NCBI GenBank assembly: GCA_025457885.1
Contig: JALOTN010000014.1
Span: 1 to 33,467 of the forward strand
DNA length: 33,467 nucleotides
Direction: 5' to 3'
From: Thermoplasmatota archaeon
Lineage (GTDB): Archaea; Thermoplasmatota; E2; DHVEG-1
Shown here: piece after piece, positions 6,330 to 15,337 of the stretch
Position numbering within the stretch: the stretch's first letter is position 1
Layout of the letters: every line of letters starts with the position of its first letter
The notes under the pieces: generated by a model
Databases searched by the model: none
Seen by the model: only the letters and a program-made list of their open reading frames with translations
Told to the model about the DNA's origin: nothing
Program-made: the position numbers and the translations under genes

Positions 6330-9191
6330 TTATTGGATGGTGAAGGCATCCCCCTCAGATTGAATCCTGTTGAATGCGGTGTCGGTTGCGACGATCCAGA
6401 ATCCGATGGATTGGCCTGAAGAAAACTGACCAAGTTCAACACCAAAGAGCGGAGCATTGGATTGATTGATGAGGGGGTCTTCCTCGTGACGGCTTTGAAT
6501 CGGAGACTGACCATATCGATACAGCTGATGGGAGGTGGTGGTGTTTCCGTCATAACAATACAGCACAATGCTTTGGATGCTGAATGGTCCGGTTGAACTT
6601 ACGTTTGCATAAAGAATGACATTACTGGTATTCGTCGGATTCTTTGGAGTATAAAAAATGGTGTGAATTTGGGGTCCCCAGCTATGGCCGCTTTCATTTA
6701 GAACGATAGAACGTGCCTGAAGGCAGGTGAGTTGTTGCGAATCAAATGCGTTCACAGTGATGGTGTAATCTCCAAGAGGAAGTCCGGTGACATCCCAAGA
6801 GAGCGACCACGTGGTTGTGCCAGAAGCTACTCTGGTTTCATTGTTGAGGGTAACTTCCACCCGGTCTATGCCGACGTTATCCAAACTATGACCGGTAATG
6901 TTTAGGAGGTCTCCCTCAAGTATCGCTCCATCCACAGGGGCATCAATAGTGAGGGTGGGAGGAGTTCCGTCGATCAGAAGGATGGTACATTCATCAGAGG
7001 AGACTGAGGTTGCAGTGATCGTATGACCACCAAGGATGGCTCCCGAGGTGTTCCATGCGTACGACCATTCTCCATCTATCACTGGGCAATCAACCGTGGT
7101 TGGTTCATGGTCAAAGGAAAGAGTAATCATATCATTAGTCGCAACCCCAGAGATACACACAGTATCACCAACAGTGGAGATGGGTTGTTCAAAAACCGAT
7201 GTGTCAGGGCCTACAATCTGCACGATGTCCTGGACGGTCTGAACAGAAGCAGTGACTGAAAAATCGATACTCGCATGGGTGTTTCGATTGTAATTACGGA
7301 AAATAATATACCAGTCTTTCTCCTGGGTTGAGACGGACTGAGTCATCTCATTCCCGTTCCAATAACTATAACACACGAATGATTTACCTCCCATGTAACG
7401 CTGGAGGTTTTCTTCATCAACAATGAAACCATCAATGGAGGTAAACGGTTCGTATCTACCGATTCCTTCGTTGGTAAAATGTTTCTGCAATTGGTATCCA
7501 TCGGTGGCTATCGAGAGAGTAAATTGGCAGTCACCAACGGGGGCATCCGCACGGGTTATCAACTGGGGTTTCTGGGAAATATCCAGAAGGGTAATGGTAT
7601 AAGATTTATCCAATCCGCTGTTCAGAGTCCGTAGGGTGTTATGTCGTGCGAGCTGCCAGGGTTTCTTCAAATTCCCTTCCTGAATCAAGAACGTATAATT
7701 GAGGTTCTTTCCTAGTTCAAAGCTACATTGTCCCCTCGAATCAGTATAATTCCAGATGGCAATGGTAAATCCCGTGATGCTATCAGGTATCTGATCAATC
7801 CGTCCTTCAATCTTGTCAAACAGGAGAGCAAGGAGTTTTCCTTTCAGGATCTCGGGAAGTTTATCCCAGAGGCTCTGGAGTTTTTCACTGAATAGGTTTT
7901 TATAAAACGTGATATCCTTCGGGCCTTTCACCAGGACGATGACTCGTGCTCCATCGACCGGCTGTAAGAAGAGGTCTTGTACTTTGAAATCAATGGTGAT
8001 ACGATCTTCTTCATGGATGTATCGTTCTGTGTCCTGGATGATTGTTCCATCACCTCGCCATTGGTAAATAGCGGACATATCCTTCCCCCACCCATAGGCG
8101 TATATATCTGGTTCATCCACAGCACCTCCCGTATCACTCCACCAGTTGTCGTTTTCATGCCAGCCTCGTTCATAAAACTCCCTCCACACATGATCCTCAC
8201 CAACGTTACTTGCTGCAATGGAGGGAACAAGCATGGCTCGCAGCCCAGCTACCGCAATTTTTTGCAGCTCCCCGCACCAGCCGTTATGCTCATGGGCGAT
8301 GATAGACGCTTGCCCAGGCCTGTCGCCTATCGCTTGGTTTGGGACGGTTTTCCCAATCCAATAACTCACTGCCTCGATCGCAGTTGGATGCTCATTGATA
8401 CACACACTCCATAGTCGTTGTCCTGGTTGATAATACGATTGGCAATCCCAGAGGTACTGAATGGCTGAGAGTTTCTCTTTGAGTAATGGATAACCGATGT
8501 CATTGTGGTTGGTCAGATAATTCCGCCACAGAGGTCCATACACCGCGTCGATTTCCTCATTGGTGATCTTCGGATGGACCACATACCAGTAATAAATTTC
8601 TGGGGGGAGTATGACAGAGGTTTCTGTTCCGTTTTCAAGGACACGGTAGCGGAGGGTAGAAGAATAATTCCCCATTCCATCATTATCATCTACAATTTCT
8701 GCATAGGATATCCATTGGTCGATGGTATACAATGACTCGACATTTTCTTTAAGGAGCCCTGCCGGGGGGACTCTTCCGATGGGACAGCAGGCGATGGAGA
8801 ATGCGATTTCATCTGTGTATTGTGTACTCGCATTTAGAAGAACAACGGCATAGCTATCTTGCTCGTCCAGATTCTGAAATTGACTGGTGAGTCGTGGTTG
8901 GATCCATCGGGGTGATTTTGCGATGGCAGCAATCACAGTCTCGGATAAACCTGTAGCTAACGGTTCGAGTTCTTGTGGAAGTAACGTGAGATTGTGAGAA
9001 TCAAATCTGATGATATAATCAGAGTTTGGGGGAAGTTCGATGTGTCGTGTGACTTTTGACACCAATAATGCCTCAGAAGTTGGTGAGGAGTAAGAGGTGG
9101 TAACTGCACCAAGAACTCCTGGGAAAAGAAGAAGGAAACATGTTGCATGTGCAAAGAGTGTTTTTATGATGGTGCTAACTTTTATCGGAAT
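6330..9191 (-). CDS. Secreted transglutaminase-like (papain-fold) protein with C-terminal Ig-like domains; likely ATT start
   Basis: About 953 residues if translation starts at ATT 9191. That codon sits 7 bases behind AAGGAGGT (9206-9199) and opens a clean signal peptide (KVSTIIKTLFAHATCFLLLFPGV, split by the n-region). The nearest usual start, ATG 9275, adds 28 residues, has no ribosome binding site and lies upstream of a TATA-like box (9231-9240). The transglutaminase core is at about 300-350: Cys306 in NGWCGELQ, His334 in DHVWREFY and Asp348 in GWHEND, so the triad is complete. Later parts are beta-rich, with an Ig-like domain starting at TPPTLTIDAPVDG and a last domain near PKNPTNTSNV. 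Probably an extracellular protease or amide-forming enzyme. Follows the flippase-like gene but appears to have its own promoter. Confidence 0.75.
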   Translation of the reverse strand: MPIKVSTIIKTLFAHATCFLLLFPGVLGAVTTSYSSPTSEALLVSKVTRHIELPPNSDYIIRFDSHNLTLLPQELEPLATGLSETVIAAIAKSPRWIQPRLTSQFQNLDEQDSYAVVLLNASTQYTDEIAFSIACCPIGRVPPAGLLKENVESLYTIDQWISYAEIVDDNDGMGNYSSTLRYRVLENGTETSVILPPEIYYWYVVHPKITNEEIDAVYGPLWRNYLTNHNDIGYPLLKEKLSAIQYLWDCQSYYQPGQRLWSVCINEHPTAIEAVSYWIGKTVPNQAIGDRPGQASIIAHEHNGWCGELQKIAVAGLRAMLVPSIAASNVGEDHVWREFYERGWHENDNWWSDTGGAVDEPDIYAYGWGKDMSAIYQWRGDGTIIQDTERYIHEEDRITIDFKVQDLFLQPVDGARVIVLVKGPKDITFYKNLFSEKLQSLWDKLPEILKGKLLALLFDKIEGRIDQIPDSITGFTIAIWNYTDSRGQCSFELGKNLNYTFLIQEGNLKKPWQLARHNTLRTLNSGLDKSYTITLLDISQKPQLITRADAPVGDCQFTLSIATDGYQLQKHFTNEGIGRYEPFTSIDGFIVDEENLQRYMGGKSFVCYSYWNGNEMTQSVSTQEKDWYIIFRNYNRNTHASIDFSVTASVQTVQDIVQIVGPDTSVFEQPISTVGDTVCISGVATNDMITLSFDHEPTTVDCPVIDGEWSYAWNTSGAILGGHTITATSVSSDECTILLIDGTPPTLTIDAPVDGAILEGDLLNITGHSLDNVGIDRVEVTLNNETRVASGTTTWSLSWDVTGLPLGDYTITVNAFDSQQLTCLQARSIVLNESGHSWGPQIHTIFYTPKNPTNTSNVILYANVSSTGPFSIQSIVLYCYDGNTTTSHQLYRYGQSPIQSRHEEDPLINQSNAPLFGVELGQFSSGQSIGFWIVATDTAFNRIQSEGDAFTIQ

Positions 9192-9198
9192 ATAATCA

Positions 9199-9240
9199 AC
9201 CTCCTTATAGAAAATAAATACGTTTTTCCTATATAAATAA
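9199..9240 (-). promoter_or_regulatory. TATA box and strong ribosome binding site of the transglutaminase-like gene
   Basis: Minus strand TTATTTATAT at 9240-9231 would set transcription start near 9210, immediately before AAGGAGGT at 9206-9199. Only an ATT codon (9191-9189) follows at proper spacing in the gene's frame; the TTG at 9199 runs into a stop five codons later. Confidence 0.5.
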
Positions 9241-9281
9241 ACTTCGAACTCGGTAAATAGGAAAAAAGAAGACATGTTTTT

Positions 9282-10241
9282 TTACGGGAGCTGTATCTTC
9301 TTTCTATCGGGGAGCTTTTTATTTTCAATAAGGGTGATGAATGCTCCAACTATACTAGGGGCTATCCAGAACACCGTGAACCAGAATAGAGTGAAGCTCA
9401 CACTGTTTTCCGGTGAGATGTTATACATCGACAGTAGAGCGACTAATGTGGCATCTCTGGTCCCCACGCCATGGACAGAGATGGGGATTGTCGCAACAGT
9501 CGCTGAGATCGCGACCATGAAAAACAAGGTAAGGTACGGGACCGTGATGCCAAAGAGCTGCGCAATCAAATATAACTCGGTGAAGAAGACCACGTAACTG
9601 AGAAAGGATATGAGGAAGGGCAGCCAGAGGTCTCGAAATCGCGGGAGGTCTTCATAGAAGGTTTCAATGGGATCATCCATGAAGCGCTGGGCGGTTTGGA
9701 AGATTTGTGTTTTAAGGAGGCGTTCAAAGAGTTGTTTTGATTTTTTTTGTCGGATGAAGAAGATAAAAATCGTGGTTGCGGCGATAAGAAAAACAATACT
9801 AATGGCGAGGAGGTACGGGTAGCGTCCGAGCAGAAAGATCCCACCAATGGAGCTGATGATAAATAAGGCGATGAGGTCAATGGAGTTCAGGGTCACGATG
9901 TTCGAGATGCATTTCGGCAGTGGTGTTTTGCTTTCTTCTCGCAGGTACAGAGCACGAAGATAGTTCCCAAGACCACCAGGGGTAATAAACCCGTAAAAGT
10001 ATCCTATGAAATAGTTTTTGAGGGAGTACCAGTAGCTGACATGGATGTTCTGTTTCCGTTGGAGTATTTGCCATTCAAGATTAATGACCAGGATATAGGG
10101 AAGGAGACTGAGAAATGCAAGGATGATATAGAAGGGGTTGATGGTGGAAAAAACTGAGAAAATCTTTCCAACATCGAATCTCCAGAGGACGTAGATGAGA
10201 AGGATGATTCCGGCAATGGGCAGGAGTTTTTTCCAGTTCAT
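9282..10241 (-). CDS. UPF0104 / LPG-synthase-TM-type integral membrane protein (flippase-like)
   Basis: 319 residues with about eight TM segments, beginning LLPIAGIILLIYVLW. Two family marks are readable: ITPGGLGNYLRALYL (about residues 90-104) and PISVHGVGTRDATLV (about 253-267). This fold occurs as the membrane part of lysylphosphatidylglycerol synthase (MprF) and in stand-alone archaeal and bacterial proteins, some tied to lipid or glycolipid movement. No aminoacyltransferase domain is attached, so the substrate is unknown. Minus-strand AACTTATACC at 10257-10266 lies about 25 bases before ATG 10241, so the mRNA may be leaderless. The transglutaminase-like gene follows at once. Confidence 0.8.
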   Translation of the reverse strand: MNWKKLLPIAGIILLIYVLWRFDVGKIFSVFSTINPFYIILAFLSLLPYILVINLEWQILQRKQNIHVSYWYSLKNYFIGYFYGFITPGGLGNYLRALYLREESKTPLPKCISNIVTLNSIDLIALFIISSIGGIFLLGRYPYLLAISIVFLIAATTIFIFFIRQKKSKQLFERLLKTQIFQTAQRFMDDPIETFYEDLPRFRDLWLPFLISFLSYVVFFTELYLIAQLFGITVPYLTLFFMVAISATVATIPISVHGVGTRDATLVALLSMYNISPENSVSFTLFWFTVFWIAPSIVGAFITLIENKKLPDRKKIQLP

Positions 10242-10354
10242 AGACGTGCGGATGAGGGTATAAGTTCGTTGGTATATGTAGACTTTGCTTAGGAGAACAA
10301 CACGACCATATCAAAAAGGAAAAGGAAATGATACAAGGATGACTGTGTGTGTTT

Positions 10355-11506
10355 CTAGGCATTTGCGGTGAGATTCGAAGGGTCAAGCGGGAGCGGGGGC
10401 TGCAGGTTCTTCAATCGTCGTAAGGCCAAAAGCTTGTCACGTGGACCTAGTCTTGCTTCTTCAATTGCATCTGCGAGTGTTTGAATGGACTGTGCATAGG
10501 TGGGGAGATCCACAGGTTGAGGGACTCCGTCTTTTCCCCCATGGGCAAAGGTGTACCTGATCGGGTCCTCCCAGGAGGGGTGCTCCCCATAAATCAGATC
10601 AGAGATTAACGCTAAGGCTCGGATCGTCCGTGAACCGATTCCTGGTTGCGATAACAGGTCCTCATAACAGGTGGGATGAACATCATAAATCTCCTTCATC
10701 TTTCGCCAGTTAATCGACCGCGGCATGTCCAGGGTACGATAAGAACAACCCTTGTTGATGGGAGATATCCATTCATCCAATGTCCTCTGATGGTGATGGC
10801 GAGTGAGATTCGCCCAATCACGTTGGAGATGCACGGGATGGTCATTGACCAAGTCAACCGAGATTTTTTGTGTCGCACTACTTTGTTTTGCGGTCATGTT
10901 CAACACTGACTGCTGACGACTGTCACCGATAATGGTCGAATGAGGTTCACAAATGAAGCTTTGTACCTCATCGGAGAGCCAATGGTACCGGCGAGCATAT
11001 CCTGTCTCATCGTTCATACCCTGCTGAATCACTGCCCATTTCTTCCGTTCAGAAAGAACAAACACATGATGATACAGGATATGGCCATCCTGGATCGCAC
11101 AGTTATCAACCTTTGCTGCCATACGACTACAGTACTGCAATCGATCGATCAGCGATGACGAAAGATTATATTGTTCGCAAGATGCTTTTATTTCAGCAAG
11201 GGTGTTTCGTGATGCGTTTCCTTTTCCGCCACAGAGGACAACTCCAAGGTTTAATGGATTGAGTGCTTCTTTCAAAGCTCCGCAGGTAACAGTAGTCGTA
11301 CCAGATGAATGCCAATCATATCCCAGCACACAGGAAAACGCCTGAAACCAGAAGGGATCAGAGAGACGTCGTAAGAACTCATCAGACCCATACTCATCGA
11401 TAAGAATCTCAGAGACACCTTTGGAAAGAGCGACCATGCGCTGGAATAACCATCGTGGTGCTTTTCCGCCATGTAATGGTAAGTTTGCGACACCTGTTTT
11501 TCCCAT
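10355..11506 (-). CDS. DUF763 family protein with helix-hairpin-helix segment
   Basis: 383 residues from ATG 11506 (MGKTGVANLPLHGGKAP), which is where DUF763 proteins normally begin. The frame stays open to 11659, but that extension runs into the divergent promoter. Conserved patches are the N-terminal TGVANLPLHGGKAPRWLF, then TTTVTCGALKEAL and GVVLCGGKGNASR. A helix-hairpin-helix (SQPGIGSRTIRALALISDLI, about 287-306) suggests nucleic-acid contact. Biochemical function is not established as far as I know; DNA or RNA binding is inference from the hairpin. Divergent from the LuxE-like gene, with a 173-base gap. Confidence 0.82.
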   Translation of the reverse strand: MGKTGVANLPLHGGKAPRWLFQRMVALSKGVSEILIDEYGSDEFLRRLSDPFWFQAFSCVLGYDWHSSGTTTVTCGALKEALNPLNLGVVLCGGKGNASRNTLAEIKASCEQYNLSSSLIDRLQYCSRMAAKVDNCAIQDGHILYHHVFVLSERKKWAVIQQGMNDETGYARRYHWLSDEVQSFICEPHSTIIGDSRQQSVLNMTAKQSSATQKISVDLVNDHPVHLQRDWANLTRHHHQRTLDEWISPINKGCSYRTLDMPRSINWRKMKEIYDVHPTCYEDLLSQPGIGSRTIRALALISDLIYGEHPSWEDPIRYTFAHGGKDGVPQPVDLPTYAQSIQTLADAIEEARLGPRDKLLALRRLKNLQPPLPLDPSNLTANA

Positions 11507-11596
11507 ATACCGTTTTTCCTTATGGTCTTGATTGTTTTTATTCTTAGAGGAGAGGTCAGTGAAACTATCGACAAAACACGATATCATAAACGAAAA

Positions 11597-11607
11597 GATA
11601 TAAATAG
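11597..11607 (+). promoter_or_regulatory. TATA box of the LuxE-transglutaminase-Nramp operon
   Basis: GATATAAATAG, about 80 bases before ATG 11680, would give a leader of about 50 bases. A ribosome binding site, CGAGGAAA, lies at about 11668-11675. Confidence 0.45.
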
Positions 11608-11679
11608 AATCCTGTTTCATAGACCAGTCCCACAAGGGGAGTCTATCGACAAAAATCATATCAGAACGAGGAAATACCT

Positions 11680-13059
11680 ATGACAACACGAGATTTCACT
11701 ACTTATATGAAACAATTAAATGAGCAGCTTAGAAATTATTTTCCATCAAAAGACGTCTGGACACCAGCAGACGACGCCATCTACAAAACAGATGATCTCT
11801 TCCGCGTTCCCCTAAAAGAAGCCCATGAGATGCAGCTGAAATCCATAAAACACACCTTCACCTACCAATATAACAATAATAAGATATATCAAAACTTCTG
11901 TAAAGAGAGAAATTTCTCCCCTTCGGATATTAACACCAACGATGATTTGGAGAAAATCCCGCTTATTCCTGCCACCTTTTACAAAGATTATCCATCTGGA
12001 CGGGATTTTGCTACCTGGCTGGGAAACATTTTCACAGGACAACTTCCTAAGATCATGATCCCTCAGAAACACCCGACATATGATGAAGTCATCAACGCCT
12101 TTAACAAAGCTGGAATGGCGGTTGCTTATAGCAGTGGAACTAGCGGTCGGCATACATTCATCCCCCGGGATCAACGTACCTATTATACCTCTGAGTACGC
12201 TGCAGCAAAATCAGTCATTACTATGGTCTATCCCTTATGGGAGCCCAGTCTGTACGGATATTTATTGATGCCGAACCCAAAGAAAACGAACGTGTACGCT
12301 GGAAAAGTCTGCACCATTTATTTTGATGCGATTCAGGATGTGAAAGTCGCAATAGACCGAGAGATTACCACGGAACTCATCCAAATGACCATGACCAATC
12401 AGAAGGGCATTAAAAGCTCTATCGTCAAATTGGCTACAAAACGACAGTCAATAAAAATGATCGATGAAATCATCCGCTGGCTGGAATACCAAGAGAAAAC
12501 GAAGAATAAAATCGCAATTGTCGGCGCTCCGTTCATACTCTCATTTGTGATGAAAAAACTAGAAAAAGAAGGCCGTGCTTTTAATTTCGGAGAACGAGGT
12601 GGCGTCGCTACAGGTGGCGGATGGAAAGCCTATGAAGGCGTCCGTGTCCCGGTCGTTGATTTCCGTAAACAAGTCGAAAAAATCCTGGGTATCCCAGAGA
12701 AATTCTGTGTCGATCTCTACGGCATGGTTGAGGGAAATGGCTGGCTAACGCATTGCCCAGAGGGCCACTACCTTCATGAACCCTATAATTACTTCAAAGG
12801 AGTAGTCCTTGATGCAGAAAATAAACCAATGGGATATGGTGAATGGGGACGCTATGCATTCCTGGATGCAGCCGCGTTCAGTTATCCTGGATTCCTCATG
12901 TCCGGGGACCAGGTTCGAAGGCTGGAGCATTGCCCGGTCTGTGACCGTCCTGGTCCGGTCCTAGAACCAGAGATTAAACGAGCCGCGGGTGCAGAAGTCC
13001 GCGGATGTGCTGAGGAAGTCAGACGGATGCTTTCTGCGGACCTTAGCCAGGACTCGTAA
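11680..13059 (+). CDS. LuxE-like acyl-protein synthetase (acyl-adenylating)
   Basis: 459 residues. LuxE enzymes activate a carboxylic acid with ATP as acyl-AMP and pass the acyl group to a protein cysteine; in luminous bacteria the partner is the reductase LuxC. The ATP-binding signature YSSGTSG is at 150-156, with ATGGGWK (310-316) and DLYGMVEG (345-352) as the later adenylate-forming motifs. Near the C-terminus are HCPEGHY (Cys359), HCPVCDRPG (Cys418, Cys421) and Cys443, candidates for acyl transfer or metal binding. No LuxC or LuxD gene is nearby. Instead a transglutaminase-like cysteine enzyme starts 4 bases after the stop and an Nramp-like transporter follows. Its acid substrate is unknown. 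Confidence 0.82.
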   Translation: MTTRDFTTYMKQLNEQLRNYFPSKDVWTPADDAIYKTDDLFRVPLKEAHEMQLKSIKHTFTYQYNNNKIYQNFCKERNFSPSDINTNDDLEKIPLIPATFYKDYPSGRDFATWLGNIFTGQLPKIMIPQKHPTYDEVINAFNKAGMAVAYSSGTSGRHTFIPRDQRTYYTSEYAAAKSVITMVYPLWEPSLYGYLLMPNPKKTNVYAGKVCTIYFDAIQDVKVAIDREITTELIQMTMTNQKGIKSSIVKLATKRQSIKMIDEIIRWLEYQEKTKNKIAIVGAPFILSFVMKKLEKEGRAFNFGERGGVATGGGWKAYEGVRVPVVDFRKQVEKILGIPEKFCVDLYGMVEGNGWLTHCPEGHYLHEPYNYFKGVVLDAENKPMGYGEWGRYAFLDAAAFSYPGFLMSGDQVRRLEHCPVCDRPGPVLEPEIKRAAGAEVRGCAEEVRRMLSADLSQDS

Positions 13060-13063
13060 CCTC

Positions 13064-14044
13064 ATGTTCACCCCCTGGGAAATCAAACAAAAAGAAATGG
13101 TCCCACCCCTTCATATGCTTCAGATGAACATTGGGGGTGTTTTTTTACTTCTGAAAATGCTCTTATTCAATCTCGGTACCTTTAAGATGCTGAAAAATCA
13201 GAAAAAAAACGTGTATAATAGACCGACACCCACGTATTCAATACCAGCATACACCCCGGAAATGAAACACTGTGTTTCAGAGGATAAATACCTCAGGCCC
13301 ACCTTGTTCTGTGATTGTCGAGCCCCAGAGGTCATCGCGTTAGCTCATCAGCTGGGGGCGTATCAAAAAACAGACCGAGACTATGCGGAGGCTGTCTTTG
13401 AGTTTGCAAAAAGAAAAATCATTCTTGAGCAACATCCAATCGATGATGTGAAAAGCATTTTACATCGGGGGACGGGGACGTGTTTGCATAAAATTACTGT
13501 CTTTATCGCTTTATGCAGAGCCGGGGGGTTACCAGCGCGTTACAAGTTTTTCGCTCTTACGTTATTAGATGAATGGGCGGCACCTGCTCTTGATCATGCC
13601 CCGCTGTTGAAACAATGGTCTGATGCAATGGGATATTTCCTGCTTCATGGCGCAGGAGAGGTGTATCTTGATGGGAAATGGATTACTGCAGACGTTGGAG
13701 CAGAACCAGCACGTCAGGCGTCCTCCTGGATGCCGATCACGAAACTGGGGGAAGACGGGGCGGGACTCTGGTTATTCCCGATTCCTGGTTCTACTATTAT
13801 CCGGGAATCCATCCCTCTCGGGTTGGGGATCCCCTCAAGAATCCTTATGAACCATCTGGTGCCAAACTCTGTGGCAGGATTGAATATTGGGATTTTAGAG
13901 CAAATCGAAAAAGGAAAAAAAATCATCGCAGACGCTGGTGGAGAAGTTGCCTATGACAGTGAGGCACGAAAGAAACACAAGAAAGAAATGATGAAAAATG
14001 AGTTGTTAAAAGAACATGCAAACATCATCTTTGAGGCAGAGTAA
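13064..14044 (+). CDS. Transglutaminase-like enzyme, paralogue 1 (Cys/His/Asp)
   Basis: 326 residues from ATG 13064. The frame is open back to 12989, but residue 1 here aligns with residue 1 of the paralogue at 16405, and the extension would overlap the LuxE-like gene. A hydrophobic patch (about 22-39, NIGGVFLLLKMLLFNLG) follows a short N-terminus. No cleavable signal is evident, so the protein is probably cytoplasmic or membrane-associated. YLRPTLFCDCRAPEV (76-90) opens the enzyme region. The papain-like triad reads Cys140 (GTGTCLHK), His195 (HGAGEVYLDGKW) and Asp210 (TADVG). The fold covers transglutaminases, proteases and N-acyltransferases, and chemistry cannot be assigned. Coupled to the LuxE-like gene (4-base gap) and the Nramp-like gene (0-base gap), so it may accept an activated acyl group; this is inference. 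Confidence 0.8.
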   Translation: MFTPWEIKQKEMVPPLHMLQMNIGGVFLLLKMLLFNLGTFKMLKNQKKNVYNRPTPTYSIPAYTPEMKHCVSEDKYLRPTLFCDCRAPEVIALAHQLGAYQKTDRDYAEAVFEFAKRKIILEQHPIDDVKSILHRGTGTCLHKITVFIALCRAGGLPARYKFFALTLLDEWAAPALDHAPLLKQWSDAMGYFLLHGAGEVYLDGKWITADVGAEPARQASSWMPITKLGEDGAGLWLFPIPGSTIIRESIPLGLGIPSRILMNHLVPNSVAGLNIGILEQIEKGKKIIADAGGEVAYDSEARKKHKKEMMKNELLKEHANIIFEAE

Positions 14045-15337
14045 ATGGAGAAAAAACCTCGTAACTATTTGAGGTATCTCAAGTATTTTGGTCCAGGGGC
14101 GGTCGTTGCCTGTATGACCATTGGTGCTGGTGATATCGTCCTTGCACCACGCATTGGTGCGTGGGCGGTTCCTTTGTATTCCGCCTTATGGGTCATCACC
14201 TTTGCGATGATCACCAAAGGACTCACCGCGTATCTCGCCACACGATATTCGTTATTATCCGGGGAGCATATTATGACCTTGTTCTCCCGGGTTCGACCCT
14301 ATGGATGGATCAACATCTTTTCGCTTGTCACCGGATTCCTCCTCCTCCCCTTCCTGATTGCGACGTTTTTAACGATTCTTGGGAATGTATTTACCTTGTT
14401 CACCGGAACAGGGGATTTCATCATCTGGGGAGTCAGCCTTGGTCTGTTCATCGCTCTTTTTGGAGCACTTAGCTCCTATAAAATCATTGAACGGATCCAA
14501 CTTGTTTTTGTGATTTTTCTCTGCTTTGGAGCCATTGTTGCAGTGGCGGTCGTCAATCCGGATTGGTTCGCGATACTCAAAGGGTTATTTACCCCACAAG
14601 TCCCCACGATAGCAACCTGGGTTACTTCAGAGGACATCATCGCATTCCCCGTCATGTTCCAGCTTGCCGCTATCTATGGAACCATGCATGGCACCTACGC
14701 AGACATCACCGCCTACATCTCTTGGTGGATTTTACGTGTCCAGGAAAAAAAAGTCGCATTAAAATCGGAGATCATGACAGGTGTAAAACTCGACCTGTTC
14801 ATCTCATTCACAATTGTTGCGATTTTTATGGTCGCGTTTCTTGCTGCTGGTGTCGTGATTCTCGGGCAACGACAGATAGTACCAAACGGTGTCGATCTTA
14901 TATCAGCCCAGCAGAGCATCTATACTCAAATCAGCCCCATTGTCGGGAATGTTATCTACCCCATTGCAATGGTTGGGGTGATCGCAGGCTCGATTTATGC
15001 AGGGATGGATGCTGTACCCCGCATGATTAAAGCATGGCTAGATCCTCTCAGCAAACGGGTCCAAAAAATTTCCTTCAAACGATTCCAATTATACATCGTC
15101 CTTTACCTTCTGTTCACCAGCGTACCTCTGATGTTTTTCGAAAAACCCATCATTCTTATGACCATTTATTTACTCCTCACCGGCGTGTTTGGGATGTGGC
15201 TGCTTGGATGGGGCGCCCTGTGGGCAAACCAGAAAAAACTCCCCAAGGAACAACGACTTGGAAAAACAAAGATGACACTCTTTGTGATCAGTAACATCGC
15301 CATCACCGTGTTCGTCCTTTCGATATTTATCCTGTGA
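14045..15337 (+). CDS. Nramp-like membrane transporter without the canonical metal motif
   Basis: 430 residues, about 11 TM segments, LeuT-type Nramp superfamily. TM1 begins YFGPGAVVACMTIGAGD (14-30). In true Nramp metal transporters the unwound part of TM1 carries DPGN, whose Asp and Asn bind Mn or Fe. Here it is IGAGD. The TM6 region, normally MPH, reads GTMHGTYADIT. Loss of the standard ligands suggests the substrate is not an ordinary divalent metal, as in other Nramp-related branches. The ATG directly follows the stop of the transglutaminase-like gene, which implies translational coupling. The last 11 bases overlap the convergent dehydrogenase gene. Confidence 0.78.
   Translation: MEKKPRNYLRYLKYFGPGAVVACMTIGAGDIVLAPRIGAWAVPLYSALWVITFAMITKGLTAYLATRYSLLSGEHIMTLFSRVRPYGWINIFSLVTGFLLLPFLIATFLTILGNVFTLFTGTGDFIIWGVSLGLFIALFGALSSYKIIERIQLVFVIFLCFGAIVAVAVVNPDWFAILKGLFTPQVPTIATWVTSEDIIAFPVMFQLAAIYGTMHGTYADITAYISWWILRVQEKKVALKSEIMTGVKLDLFISFTIVAIFMVAFLAAGVVILGQRQIVPNGVDLISAQQSIYTQISPIVGNVIYPIAMVGVIAGSIYAGMDAVPRMIKAWLDPLSKRVQKISFKRFQLYIVLYLLFTSVPLMFFEKPIILMTIYLLLTGVFGMWLLGWGALWANQKKLPKEQRLGKTKMTLFVISNIAITVFVLSIFIL

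Noticed and set aside
12989-13063. N-terminal extension of transglutaminase-like paralogue 1
   Set aside because: Overlaps the LuxE-like gene, and paralogue 2 aligns from the ATG at 13064 onward.
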